Below, in pieces: positions 17,592 to 26,191 of a stretch of DNA of 64,000 bases. The stretch is from Aminipila sp047974845 (GTDB lineage Bacteria > Bacillota > Clostridia > Peptostreptococcales > Anaerovoracaceae). Both the position numbers and the translations under genes were made by a program. Numbering within the stretch: position 1 is the first letter of the stretch; every line of letters starts with the position of its first letter. The DNA lies in assembly GCA_047974845.1 (NCBI GenBank), contig JBKECQ010000015.1:1-64000 (forward strand), written 5' to 3'. A model generated the notes under the pieces. It was not told the origin of the DNA. It ran no database searches and saw only the letters and a program-made list of their open reading frames with translations.

Positions 17592-18354
17592 TTGCCCAAG
17601 TTTCTTGCTATTGATGCTTTTGAGGCAATATTGATCACCAACTATTTCAAATCATCCTAACAAATCCTAAAAATGCTAGGTTTTAGATACTTTTAATAAA
17701 AATTATATTCTTATTTTGCTAGGTTTTATAATACTAATAATGTAAATATGTTGTAAGGGGTATAAGTAGTAACTTCAGAAGCATAGCTAGATTTTGCTTC
17801 CTAAGGGCTATTATTATTGCACACAAATACAATATAGTTAGACAAGTTACTTGGGCTTACGGGAACGTCAGAAAACATATAGAAAAGTCTTTTGGTAAAG
17901 AAATACGAAAGGATTTTAAGCGTTATAGAAGGTTACTCCTCATGTGTCCTAATATATTGACACCTGCGCAACTAGACGAGGTTTGTGTTATGCTTTCCTT
18001 ATCTAAGTAACTTGCGTTAACATATTACTTAAAAAAAAATTGTATCGTTTTTTGAAATCCAAAGGTAGAATAGATGCTAAAAAGATTTTATAGAACTGGT
18101 ATTTGCTAGTTGGTGTTTCTAATATTGATGTGTCCAATAAATGCATCAGCACTTTAAGCAATTGGCAGGAAGAAATATTAAACGCCTTTGACACAGGACT
18201 TACAAGTGGGTATACAGAAGGCTGCAACAACAAGATAAAGGTTATTAAAAGAAATTTATATGCAACAAGAGAATTTACTAGATTTAGAAAGAGAATATTA
18301 ATATCTATGAATCAGCGTCAGTTTAGTCTTTTAATTGTAGAATTGAAAAACTGA
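17592..18354 (+). pseudogene. Decayed ISL3-family transposase
   Basis: Several collinear pieces of an ISL3-family (IS204/IS1001/IS1165) transposase can be read, broken by stops and frameshifts: LPKFLAIDAFEA near 17592, TNPKNAR near 17660, AIIIAHKYNIVRQVTWAYGN from 17807, then FKRYRRLLLM, YYLKK, YRFLKSKGRIDAKKIL, and an open C-terminal stretch from 18103 with SGYTEGCNNKIKVIKR, the conserved family end. In-frame stops occur near 18007 and 18091 and a frameshift at the A9 run near 18031-18039. The N-terminal ~150 residues with the zinc-finger/HTH are missing. The gene cannot make an active transposase. Together with the flanks this fills the ~1 kb between the glycan operon and the S-layer gene. 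Confidence 0.85.
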
Positions 18355-18400
18355 GTACAGAAAATTTTCCATACTCAATAAAAAATCTTATTCAATTGAA

Positions 18401-18426
18401 CCCCACCCCAACATTTGACATAGAGC
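18401..18426. mobile_element. Right terminal repeat of the ISL3-family remnant
   Basis: CCCCACCCCAACATTTGACA followed by TAGAGC resembles the outer end of clostridial ISL3-family elements, which is commonly rich in C with a TTTGACA core. It lies 47 bases after the transposase stop. A matching left end is not complete; only the ten-base core ATTTGACATA recurs, inverted, at 17482-17491. Confidence 0.55.
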
Positions 18427-18430
18427 AAAA

Positions 18431-18459
18431 ACAAAAGACGAGTAAAACTCGTCTTTTGT
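18431..18459 (-). terminator. Terminator of the main S-layer gene
   Basis: ACAAAAGACGAGT (18431-18443) and ACTCGTCTTTTGT (18447-18459) form a perfect 13 bp stem with a three-base loop; on the minus strand a T5 run follows. It lies 24 bases after the S-layer stop codon. Confidence 0.9.
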
Positions 18460-18482
18460 AAAAATTAGATTAATAATTTTAA

Positions 18483-20996
18483 TTATGGTCTAGCAAAGAT
18501 TACAATATCAAATCCTTCTTCGTCATCGTCAACTTCGTATAAAGTAACGAAGTCACCTTTCTTAAGAGAACCCTTGTAAACATCATATTCATCGCTACTT
18601 ACTTCATAGATTACAACCTTATCTGAAAGAGCCTGTAATCCAGTAAATCCAGCTGTATCAAGCTTCACAGAATCTCTTCCATTTGCTTCTGTAACATTTC
18701 CTTTAACGATTTTGATGTCTCCACCAGCTTCAACCTTATCACCAGTTGTGATAACGCCATTAGCATCAACCTTTACTTCGTAAACGTTTACTGTATCACC
18801 AAAGCCATTAGATGTCTTATATACTGGAGTTGCCCAATCTTTAAATAGACCAGAACCGTCATCAGTTAATGCATCTAGCTTTTCGCCATCTTTGTAACCA
18901 ACAATGTGCCATACTCTGTCTTCGTCAGCATTAACGTCTCTGTTCTTTTCGCTAACAACAGCGTAAGCCTTATCTCCACCCTTAGCCATTGCACTATCAA
19001 CGATAATAGCAACTACTTCAGTAGTGTCGTCTTCTGCAAATAATACAGTTGCTCCTATCTGCTTCTGATCAGCCTTCTTCTCAACCTTGTCAATTGTAGT
19101 TGTATCATAATCTGTACCATCAAATGTGAATACTACAACATCTTTAGAGATAGTAGCAGTAGAAGTTGCGTTTTCTCCAGCTGTATCTACATCAAAGTTA
19201 ATAACCTTGTTTGTTGGGAAGTTAACTTTAACAGCACCAGCAGTAGTTGTCATTACATTTTCAAAAGCTCCATTAGTAGTCTGATCAATTTCTGAAATTT
19301 CGCCATCCTTATTTAAAGCATAACCAAATACAGCACCCTTAGTAAGAGCCGCAAAATCGTCCTTTTCATCAACAGTTAGAACCTTTTCATTTCCGTCAGC
19401 AAGAAGAACTTTTACTTCCTTGTTAAATGTAGTATTCTTGTCGATAACTACAGCATAGTTGTCAACTGAATCTGTTGAATCAAAGTCAAATACAAATCCT
19501 CTAGCGTCTAATGCAGCCTTAACTGTTTCAGATACTTCTTTGTCTGTAACTTTGTTATCATCAGCTAATGCATCAACACCGTTAACAACTTCGTTAGCGT
19601 TCTTGTAAGTGTTAGCACCAATTGCAAATGTTGTTGCTACATCAGATTTAGCTTCCCTGAAGGTCTTGATGATGCCTTCAGCAACTTCAGTACCAACTTC
19701 AATTCTTCTAATTTCCTTTTCTTTATCTGCGTATACATATACTACATTGTCAGCCTTGATGTCTTTGATGCTGTTAACACCAACTAGAGCAAACTGAGTG
19801 TAGTCAATTTCATCGTTATCATCTAATACGAAATCGAATCCTAATAATTCTTGATCGTCCTTGATTTCAGCGATGTCATCAGCATCTACCTGCTGTCCAG
19901 CCTTAACTGTCCATTCTACAGCAGAGTAGATTTCTTTAATAGTCTTACCTGAAAGGTCAACGTTAAGAACTAATTCTCTACCGTCCATGCCAAATTTAAC
20001 TGCAGCATCTGTGATTGTTGCATCCTTAGTCTTATCACTAGCATTGTTTGCTAATAAAGCACCAATAGTAGTTACTCCTGTCTTTAGGCTATATTCTTTT
20101 GAATCAGCTGTAGTTACAAAAGTATCAGCTTCTGTAAATCTACCAACTAACTGTTCACTATCTGGAATAAAAGCAACGATATCGCCTTTTCCACCATCGT
20201 TCTTGTAAACATTACCATATCTACCGATGTGCTTAGCCATATTGATAACAGAATCTTCAATGTCTGAAATTTCTACAACTGCCTTGTCTTCTTTTGTGCA
20301 GTTAAGACCTGAAGAAAGAAGTGTAGTTTCTACATATTCTTTTGTTTTATCATCATATTTGTCCCAAAGCTTTTCTGTCTTACCGTCTGAGTTTACAGCA
20401 ACTTTCTGTACAGTTAGTGTGTTGTAAATAACCTGAGCAGCATTAGCCTTGTCAACGCCAGTAGCATCTTTAGCTACGTCATCATAAAGTTCTAATTCCT
20501 GAGCCTTAGTAACGTAGTTTGAAGGCCAAACGCCAGTAAGTTCTGAACTGTTTGCAGTGTAACCAATTGCTCTTAAAGCCATAGTTACAGCTTCGTTAAC
20601 AGTGATTGTCTTACCAGGCATAGCATTTCCTGCTCCGTCTCCAAGCATGATGCCCTTTGAGTTACAGAATGCAAGATAAGGAACAGCCCAACTGTATCCG
20701 TTTGTATCCTTAAAGTTAGTGCTTGCATAGCCTGCAAGAGCACTCTGAGGGATAGCTAAAGCTCTTGTAATCATAGCAGCAAATTCTGCTCTTGTTACAG
20801 CCTTTTCTGGTTGGAATGTACCATCTGGATTACCAGTTATGATACCAAGGTCATAGTTTACTTCAATAGCTTCTTCATTCTTGTTACCAGCAATATCACT
20901 TAAAGTCTTAAGCTCTGTTGATGAACCAGCGAATGCCATTGAGAAACTTGATAGTACTAATGATAGTACTAGTACAAATGAAAGTACTTTTTTCAT
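18483..20996 (-). CDS. SLH-domain S-layer protein, probably the main S-layer protein
   Basis: 837-residue secreted protein starting at ATG 20996, ten bases after AAAGGAGG; the frame extends further but without a ribosome site. A signal peptide (MKKVLSFVLVLSLVLSSFSMAFA) is followed by three SLH modules at about 33-80 (GNPDGTFQPEKAVTRAEF), 93-150 (TVNEAVTMALRAIGY) and 158-200, which bind the pyruvylated secondary wall polymer. The rest (200-837) is acidic, Lys/Asp/Thr/Val-rich, beta-predicted and without a known catalytic motif, as in self-assembling S-layer proteins. It has two promoters, a long leader with a stable hairpin and a strong terminator. The C-terminal DDDEEGFDIVIFARP resembles the end of the 466-residue SLH neighbour. 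The main-S-layer role is inferred from expression signals and size. Confidence 0.85.
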   Translation of the reverse strand: MKKVLSFVLVLSLVLSSFSMAFAGSSTELKTLSDIAGNKNEEAIEVNYDLGIITGNPDGTFQPEKAVTRAEFAAMITRALAIPQSALAGYASTNFKDTNGYSWAVPYLAFCNSKGIMLGDGAGNAMPGKTITVNEAVTMALRAIGYTANSSELTGVWPSNYVTKAQELELYDDVAKDATGVDKANAAQVIYNTLTVQKVAVNSDGKTEKLWDKYDDKTKEYVETTLLSSGLNCTKEDKAVVEISDIEDSVINMAKHIGRYGNVYKNDGGKGDIVAFIPDSEQLVGRFTEADTFVTTADSKEYSLKTGVTTIGALLANNASDKTKDATITDAAVKFGMDGRELVLNVDLSGKTIKEIYSAVEWTVKAGQQVDADDIAEIKDDQELLGFDFVLDDNDEIDYTQFALVGVNSIKDIKADNVVYVYADKEKEIRRIEVGTEVAEGIIKTFREAKSDVATTFAIGANTYKNANEVVNGVDALADDNKVTDKEVSETVKAALDARGFVFDFDSTDSVDNYAVVIDKNTTFNKEVKVLLADGNEKVLTVDEKDDFAALTKGAVFGYALNKDGEISEIDQTTNGAFENVMTTTAGAVKVNFPTNKVINFDVDTAGENATSTATISKDVVVFTFDGTDYDTTTIDKVEKKADQKQIGATVLFAEDDTTEVVAIIVDSAMAKGGDKAYAVVSEKNRDVNADEDRVWHIVGYKDGEKLDALTDDGSGLFKDWATPVYKTSNGFGDTVNVYEVKVDANGVITTGDKVEAGGDIKIVKGNVTEANGRDSVKLDTAGFTGLQALSDKVVIYEVSSDEYDVYKGSLKKGDFVTLYEVDDDEEGFDIVIFARP

Positions 20997-21141
20997 TTCT
21001 AATATTCCTCCTTTAGAATTGTTCTTCGAAGGGGTTCTATTGTTTTCTGTGAGCAAATCACCTTCCCCTTCCGAAGATAATTTGACGTTATGAGTAAGTG
21101 CAACACAAATCTAAAGTTTTGTACGCGACTTATCACACTGA

Positions 21142-21171
21142 ATTATACCTTGTTGCAAGTAGCGTAGTCAA
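21142..21171 (-). promoter_or_regulatory. S-layer promoter P2 (proximal)
   Basis: On the minus strand TTGACT (21171-21166), 18 bp spacer and TATAAT (21147-21142), five of six and six of six consensus bases. It would start transcription near 21135, giving a ~140 nt leader. Confidence 0.7.
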
Positions 21172-21185
21172 GTCCACTAGGCAAA

Positions 21186-21202
21186 TGTAACAAAACTGTA
21201 AT
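21186..21202 (+). promoter_or_regulatory. WalR-like box upstream of S-layer P2
   Basis: TGTAAC-AAAAC-TGTAAT reads on the plus strand, an exact fit to the WalR/YycF consensus TGTWAH-N5-TGTWAH. It lies 14 bp upstream of the P2 -35 element, in inverse orientation to the transcript, and would be inside the P1 leader. Confidence 0.5.
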
Positions 21203-21257
21203 ACACAAATAGGTTAACGCCTACACCCTATACAGCCCCTTTGCTCGGTATATTTTT

Positions 21258-21285
21258 ATTATATCAAATATAATTGAAATGTCTA
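21258..21285 (-). promoter_or_regulatory. S-layer promoter P1 (distal)
   Basis: On the minus strand TAGACA (21285-21280), a 16 bp spacer and TATAAT (21263-21258). The weak -35 element and short spacer suggest that an activator is needed; a WalR-like repeat abuts the -35. Confidence 0.65.
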
Positions 21286-21301
21286 TTACAGCAATGTTAC
21301 A
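21285..21301 (-). promoter_or_regulatory. WalR-like box at S-layer P1
   Basis: On the minus strand TGTAAC-ATTGC-TGTAAT, an exact fit to TGTWAH-N5-TGTWAH. Its last T is the first base of the -35 hexamer, the position expected for an OmpR-family activator. Confidence 0.6.
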
Positions 21302-21364
21302 GGTCTGTTAATATTTGTAGAAAATCTTAAATTCCCAACACTTTTATACTCGAAACAGTAAAAT

Positions 21365-21400
21365 AAAACAGCCGCTTAGATAATATCTAGCAGCTGTTTT
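21365..21400 (-). terminator. Terminator of the 466-residue SLH gene
   Basis: AAAACAGC (21365-21372 region) and GCTGTTTT (21393-21400) with TAGATA/TATCTA inside form an imperfect hairpin of about 15 bp; on the minus strand a TTTTATTTTA tail follows. Confidence 0.7.
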
Positions 21401-21438
21401 AATCTAATCTTATTTTTATGTTTCTAGAATTTAATATT

Positions 21439-22839
21439 TTATCTTAATATAACTACATCAGCCTGTATTAAGTCATCATCGCTTACATCATAAGCCCTAA
21501 CCTCTTTGCCAGACTTTATACTAGAAAGATTTCCTGATCTATATTCTTTCTTCTTATCATCCCAAACATATATAGATGCATTATTCCTAATTCCAATAAC
21601 TTCATCATTAATAATCATTGCATCATTTTTATATTCTGAAATAGTGCTCCACTTTTTTTCTTTTGTCAATTCCACAAACACTTTCCCCTTTGCCCCGGCG
21701 GTAGTAGCAACATTTTGAACTATACCATCCGAGACCTTTAACTCGTAAAGCTGCCCATCAGCAATATTTTTGGAGTCAAAAGCATCAAAATTCAATCCTT
21801 TTTTCCCAAACCATGTAATGCCTTTTGTAGCTGTAAGCGTTTCAAACCCTGTTACAGCTTCTCCTGATGCATTAACATCTTTTAATGTACCATTAATTAC
21901 ACAATACACATTTCCTGTAAATCCTGTATCTCTTGGCAATATCATTTTAGTAATCTTTCCATCTTCTATTAGATACCACGCTGGTGTCTTCGCACCCTTA
22001 AACTTATATATGGTCTCTTGTCTAAAGTCGTCTGCTTTTTCAGATAACTTCATGTCCTTGCCATATTCTTTCTTTTCTCCATATGTATAAACTTCTACAC
22101 CCTTTGAAAGCGGCTTACCAGAAAATGAAGTTAAGTTATCATCAAAGCTTGCTGTAGTAAATACCATTCCACTTGTTGACGGCACACCCTCTGCTTTATC
22201 ATTTTCAGTTCCTTGTGGCTCATCTTTAACTTCAGGAGCCATAGCTTTTAACTCTTTCATTTGGTTATATGTCATTTGAGCAGCAATTCCCTTTGTTGCT
22301 ATAGCAGGATAATTTTCATCTATTCCCGCAAACATACCTACTTCTTTTGCTTTTGTTATATAGTCTTCCGGCCAATTTGCCCCAATCTTATCTTCAGTAT
22401 ACCCGGCTGCTCTTAATACCATTGTAAGCATCTCATCTGTACTCACATTCACTCCAGGTTTAAAGGTTCCATCCGGATACCCCTTTACTATACCATGTTC
22501 TACTGCATATGCAATATACCCTGATGCCCAGCTATATCCTTTAAGATCTGTAAAACTTACCTTTGATATAGGCTGTGTCGCAGTACCATTTACTAAAGAT
22601 GCCTTTGGATCAATGGTCTTAACTATTATTACGCAAGCCTGCGCTCTTGTTAAATTAGATTCCGGATAAAAATTCCCATCCGTATCTCCTGTAACAGCTC
22701 CCGCCTCTGCTAAGGCCTCTACTGCCTTTTCATAATTAGTTCCTTTTATATCTGTTGGCATAGCTCCAGCAAAACTTGCTGTACTAGACATTAACATAGT
22801 TGCCAGCATGAATGCAGTAACTCTATTTAATTTTATCAT
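21439..22839 (-). CDS. Secreted SLH-domain protein, 466 residues
   Basis: A signal peptide (MIKLNRVTAFMLATMLMSSTASFAGA) precedes three SLH modules: about 30-75 (GDTDGNFYPESNLTRAQA), 95-140 (VKGYPDGTFKPGVNVSTDE) and 150-200 (NWPEDYITKAKEVGMFAG). A ~260-residue C-terminal domain without recognised motifs follows. Its last residues (YDVSDDDLIQADVVILR) and overall plan resemble the larger S-layer protein, suggesting a paralogue with a shortened body. GGAGAG seven bases before ATG supports the start. It may be a minor S-layer or wall-associated protein; no enzyme domain is visible. About 100 bp separate it from the small SLH gene upstream. Confidence 0.82.
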   Translation of the reverse strand: MIKLNRVTAFMLATMLMSSTASFAGAMPTDIKGTNYEKAVEALAEAGAVTGDTDGNFYPESNLTRAQACVIIVKTIDPKASLVNGTATQPISKVSFTDLKGYSWASGYIAYAVEHGIVKGYPDGTFKPGVNVSTDEMLTMVLRAAGYTEDKIGANWPEDYITKAKEVGMFAGIDENYPAIATKGIAAQMTYNQMKELKAMAPEVKDEPQGTENDKAEGVPSTSGMVFTTASFDDNLTSFSGKPLSKGVEVYTYGEKKEYGKDMKLSEKADDFRQETIYKFKGAKTPAWYLIEDGKITKMILPRDTGFTGNVYCVINGTLKDVNASGEAVTGFETLTATKGITWFGKKGLNFDAFDSKNIADGQLYELKVSDGIVQNVATTAGAKGKVFVELTKEKKWSTISEYKNDAMIINDEVIGIRNNASIYVWDDKKKEYRSGNLSSIKSGKEVRAYDVSDDDLIQADVVILR

Positions 22840-22940
22840 TTGTTATCTCTCCGTTCTTTATTTATATAACTTCACGTAACATCTTTCTAAAAACTCATTT
22901 TTAATGATTATTAATTGATTTTAATACTTCTTCGCAGAAC

Positions 22941-23552
22941 TTAGTTTTTTGGCATACTTCTATATAGCATCATAGCAACATCACCTTTGTCAGCAGGTGC
23001 AGACCAATCTGTTATATTTCTGTCACCAATCATACTATTCATATTCATTTGTGCATATTGAATATAGTTTTCAGGCCATGTTCCATAGTTTACCGCTGTT
23101 GGGTTCTTGCTTCTAATTATTACTGTAATTACTTCTGCATATGTAACCTCTTTACCCGGTGCGAATTTATCATTCCCAACACCATTTATCAAGTTTGCCT
23201 TTGCACAAGCATTTATATACCCCTTAGCCCAGTCATATCCGGCTAAATCTGTAAATGTATTTTTTTTCTTTATGTTATCTAAGTCATTAACATTATTTGT
23301 GGCCTTAGCCATCATAGTAGCGAATTCAGCCCTGGTTATAGATTTCTCAGGATGAAATTTACCATCATCATCTCCAGTAACAACTTTCTTATCCATTAGG
23401 AACTTTACCGGAGTTAAATATTCTGTGTTCATAACATCCTGTGGATATATGGTTACTGAGTTCCAACTATTTGTGTCAGCAAAAGCAGCTGTTGTGCCTC
23501 CGATAACCATTGTTAAAGAAAGAATAAATACCGCAATTTTTCTCTTAATCAT
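22941..23552 (-). CDS. Small SLH-only secreted protein
   Basis: 203 residues: a signal peptide (to about residue 26, GTTAAFA) and SLH modules filling almost the whole mature protein: about 50-95 (GDDDGKFHPEKSITRAEF), 105-150 (GVGNDKFAPGKEVTYAE) and a final one ending DKGDVAMMLYRSMP. There is no effector domain, so it can only bind the wall polymer; it could compete for anchoring sites, cap them or spread S-layer assembly. GGGAGGAG lies six bases before ATG. It has its own promoter carrying a WalR-like repeat in the 87 bp gap after the GLUG-repeat gene. Function inferred from domain content only. Confidence 0.82.
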   Translation of the reverse strand: MIKRKIAVFILSLTMVIGGTTAAFADTNSWNSVTIYPQDVMNTEYLTPVKFLMDKKVVTGDDDGKFHPEKSITRAEFATMMAKATNNVNDLDNIKKKNTFTDLAGYDWAKGYINACAKANLINGVGNDKFAPGKEVTYAEVITVIIRSKNPTAVNYGTWPENYIQYAQMNMNSMIGDRNITDWSAPADKGDVAMMLYRSMPKN

Positions 23553-23591
23553 TTTTTTCTCCTCCCAATTAAATTAATTATAATCTCTTCA

Positions 23592-23619
23592 ATTATAACA
23601 AAGAGTATTTTTAAATCCA
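23592..23619 (-). promoter_or_regulatory. Promoter of the small SLH gene
   Basis: On the minus strand TGGATT (23619-23614), a 16 bp spacer and TATAAT (23597-23592). The spacer length and weak -35 equal those of S-layer P1. Confidence 0.55.
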
Positions 23620-23635
23620 TTACACTAGTATTACA
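23619..23635 (-). promoter_or_regulatory. WalR-like box at the small SLH gene promoter
   Basis: On the minus strand TGTAAT-ACTAG-TGTAAT, an exact fit to TGTWAH-N5-TGTWAH. Its last T is the first base of the -35 hexamer, exactly as at S-layer P1. Confidence 0.6.
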
Positions 23636-23639
23636 AAAT

Positions 23640-26021
23640 TTATTTTCTCTTATTGTCTATTAAGCTTGGATAAATAAATCCAGAGTTTAAATCAGCTGCA
23701 TTTATTGTATTTCCTTTTTCATCTGTTGTATTTATTTCTATTGGTGGCACTATGCCACCCCCATCAGAAATAATAGATGAGCTTTCATTTGATGCTGACT
23801 CAACAATTCTATAAGTGTACACCCATACATTTGACCCATCCTTGTCATTTAAGTAGTTCGTAATTAGCTGATATCCATTATCTAACTTAACCTTTATTTG
23901 TCCGGAAAGCTGCTCTTTGGTAAGCCTTTTAACTATACTTCTTGACGATCCCGCATCTTCATAGCCTATATCTGTATCAGAGGTACCTCCTAGCCAAAAA
24001 CTATCTATAATTTTAGATCTGTTTCTGCCTGTCAACGATCCTATGCCATTACTTCCGGTAACCTCTCCAGCATTGTACGAGCGCTGTATATATGCATAGT
24101 TTTGTCCTACAAGTCCCCCTGCAGAATTCGTAGCTTTGACTTTTCCAGTATTATAGCTGTTAAAAATCTTGTCTTTACTTAACCCTGCAAGTCCCCCTGC
24201 ATTTGAGTTGGCTGTAACAGCTCCATCGTTATAGCATTTTTGAATTTTGCCATCTCCGGTATTCTGATACGCAACAATTCCTCCAGCTTCAGTATCTGCT
24301 ATTATTTTGCCTTTATTATATGACTGGCTAACTTCTGCTTCATTGTTAGCAATTATGCCACCTGCATGCTTACCGTTTATTTCTCCGGTATTATAGCAAT
24401 CATTAATTTTTGTTCTATCGCCTTTGGCATATCCTACAATACCACCATTTGCTCCTTCACCTGAAAGTTCTCCGGTATTGTAACATTCGTTTATATATAC
24501 ACCATAAGAGCTTCCATCTGTTTGTCCCACAACTCCGCCAGCATAATTTGCTGTGCTGCTCACCTTGCCTGAGTTGCTACAATTCTCAATTGTTACAGTT
24601 GCTGTTAGTGCAGGCAAATATCCTATGACACCACCTGTTTTGGTTTTGCCTTTTACGATTCCCTTGTTAACACAACTGTATAAAGCATCGCCTTCCATAT
24701 TGATTGTGCCAACAATGCCTCCAGTATTGGTAATACCTTCTACATAGCCCCTGTTTATGTTGCTCTTTAATTTTTCCTCTGCAGTTCCGGTAATACCGCC
24801 CACATTTGTTTGACCGGTAACAGCGGCATCGGAACCTAATACACAATTTTCGATGCTGCCCTTACTGTAACCTGCTATGCCTCCAACATTTACAGAACCC
24901 TTTATTTTAGACTTATCTATTGTGAGATTTTCTACACTGCTTTTAGTATCTAAATATCCAAACAGTCCTGCATATCCCGCAATATTTCCGGTGTCAGAGC
25001 TACCCCTTTGTGTACCAGTGATGTCTAATCCCGTAATAGTATGATTATTACCATCAAGATTTCCTATAAAAGGATTCTCTTGTGTACCTATCGGTTCAAA
25101 GTTCCCCTCACTCCAGTTAGGTTCACTGGTATTTGATGCCGGAGCCTTAGTTGCAAAATCCGTAGTTACCTTTATGTCTTTGGTAAGGACATAGTAGCCG
25201 CCCTCTTTCATATGTTGTCTCATATGGTTAAGTTGAGCTTCTGTTGAGATTTCGTATGGATCCTTTGGTGTTCCCGCACCAACGGTAAATGCCCCGGCAG
25301 TAACTAAGTGTTGTTTTTGGCAACCGGCAGTTCCTGTTGGTATCTCAGGTTCTGGATTAGTTGGATTTATACTTGACCCAGGACCTTTAATTACTTTTTC
25401 TCCCTTTTTTACATTTAAAAGAAGTGTGGCAGCTTCTGCCCTAGTTAGCGCCGTCGTCGGCCTAAAGTTTCCTTGATCGTCACCTCTCATATATCCCTTT
25501 TGGAACATTATGTTAACATATGGCAATGCCCATTCCCCAATTAGGCTGGCATCCTTTACCGATGATGCATTTTTTGATGTATCTAGGTTTTCAGTGGATA
25601 TGATTGTAGCTACAACCTTTGCCGCCTCTTGTCTTGATATCATCTGTCCTATACCAAAGGTGCCATTCTCATAGCCCTTAGTTATGCCTGCTGCAAGTGC
25701 AATCTTTAGCGTAGGTATGTACCATTCTATGGGATTGACATCCTTAAAAGTTATGACAGTCTTCGAGGTGTCGGGAATTTCAGTTAGTACGTTGGTAACC
25801 AGTTTATAAAATTCCTCTCTTTTCATTAGGTTATCTGGAAGAAAGTTTCCTTCTGGATAACCCCCTACAACGCCCATGGCTGCAGCCTCATTAATAATTG
25901 CTTGACCCCAATGTCCTTTAATATCAGTAAATTTATCTGTATTTGCCTGTGCCATGCCTACATTTGAGGTAAACACCATGGTGGCAACCAAAGCCATAGC
26001 CATTATCTTTTTCCTTATCAC
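23640..26021 (-). CDS. SLH protein with a GLUG-repeat passenger domain
   Basis: About 793 residues. I place the start at GTG 26021, eight bases after AAGGGGAGG; an in-frame ATG at 26042 overlaps that site and is unlikely. After the signal peptide come three SLH modules (GGYPEGNFLPDNLMKREE, KGYENGTFGIGQMISRQE, RGDDQGNFRPTTALTRAE), a Pro-rich linker near 230, and the EISTEAQLNHM...FEPIGTQENPFIGNLDGN segment that usually precedes GLUG motifs. About fifteen short repeats follow, of the type NxGxVxGxxxxGGIxGxN, up to residue ~720, predicted to form a beta-solenoid. GLUG repeats occur in surface adhesins and IgA-peptidase-like proteins. No protease motif is seen. A wall-anchored adhesin is the best guess. 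Confidence 0.8.
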   Translation of the reverse strand: MIRKKIMAMALVATMVFTSNVGMAQANTDKFTDIKGHWGQAIINEAAAMGVVGGYPEGNFLPDNLMKREEFYKLVTNVLTEIPDTSKTVITFKDVNPIEWYIPTLKIALAAGITKGYENGTFGIGQMISRQEAAKVVATIISTENLDTSKNASSVKDASLIGEWALPYVNIMFQKGYMRGDDQGNFRPTTALTRAEAATLLLNVKKGEKVIKGPGSSINPTNPEPEIPTGTAGCQKQHLVTAGAFTVGAGTPKDPYEISTEAQLNHMRQHMKEGGYYVLTKDIKVTTDFATKAPASNTSEPNWSEGNFEPIGTQENPFIGNLDGNNHTITGLDITGTQRGSSDTGNIAGYAGLFGYLDTKSSVENLTIDKSKIKGSVNVGGIAGYSKGSIENCVLGSDAAVTGQTNVGGITGTAEEKLKSNINRGYVEGITNTGGIVGTINMEGDALYSCVNKGIVKGKTKTGGVIGYLPALTATVTIENCSNSGKVSSTANYAGGVVGQTDGSSYGVYINECYNTGELSGEGANGGIVGYAKGDRTKINDCYNTGEINGKHAGGIIANNEAEVSQSYNKGKIIADTEAGGIVAYQNTGDGKIQKCYNDGAVTANSNAGGLAGLSKDKIFNSYNTGKVKATNSAGGLVGQNYAYIQRSYNAGEVTGSNGIGSLTGRNRSKIIDSFWLGGTSDTDIGYEDAGSSRSIVKRLTKEQLSGQIKVKLDNGYQLITNYLNDKDGSNVWVYTYRIVESASNESSSIISDGGGIVPPIEINTTDEKGNTINAADLNSGFIYPSLIDNKRK

Positions 26022-26191
26022 CGTTTCTACCTCCCCTTTCATTCTGACCTTATTATGACGTAAATCAAATTATTTTTGTTCCTCATGTATGCTTTTAATG
26101 TGAAAACATCAAAATAATTACTACTATTTAATTCTAAACATCTAATATCAGCCTATTTTTTATTTTTTTATATACATTTTTATTATATCTC

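Larger units (their letters stand above)
20997..21257 (-). promoter_or_regulatory. Long 5' leader of the S-layer gene with a stable stem-loop
   Basis: From the distal promoter the leader is about 250 nt. TCTTCGAAGGGG (21023-21034) pairs with CCCCTTCCGAAGA (21065-21077) apart from one bulged base, forming a 12 bp stem directly upstream of the ribosome binding site. Long structured leaders that stabilise the message are known for highly expressed S-layer genes; here the function is inference. No coding sequence is seen in the leader. Confidence 0.55.

Noticed and set aside
21186..21301. Pho boxes (PhoP) instead of WalR boxes
   Set aside because: The repeats also resemble TTACA-type Pho boxes on the other strand, but they match the WalR consensus at every specified base and no phosphate gene is near. 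Not fully excluded.
23900..25100. Repeated DNA as a CRISPR array
   Set aside because: The repeats are imperfect, in frame and encode GLUG motifs; no constant direct repeat with unique spacers.
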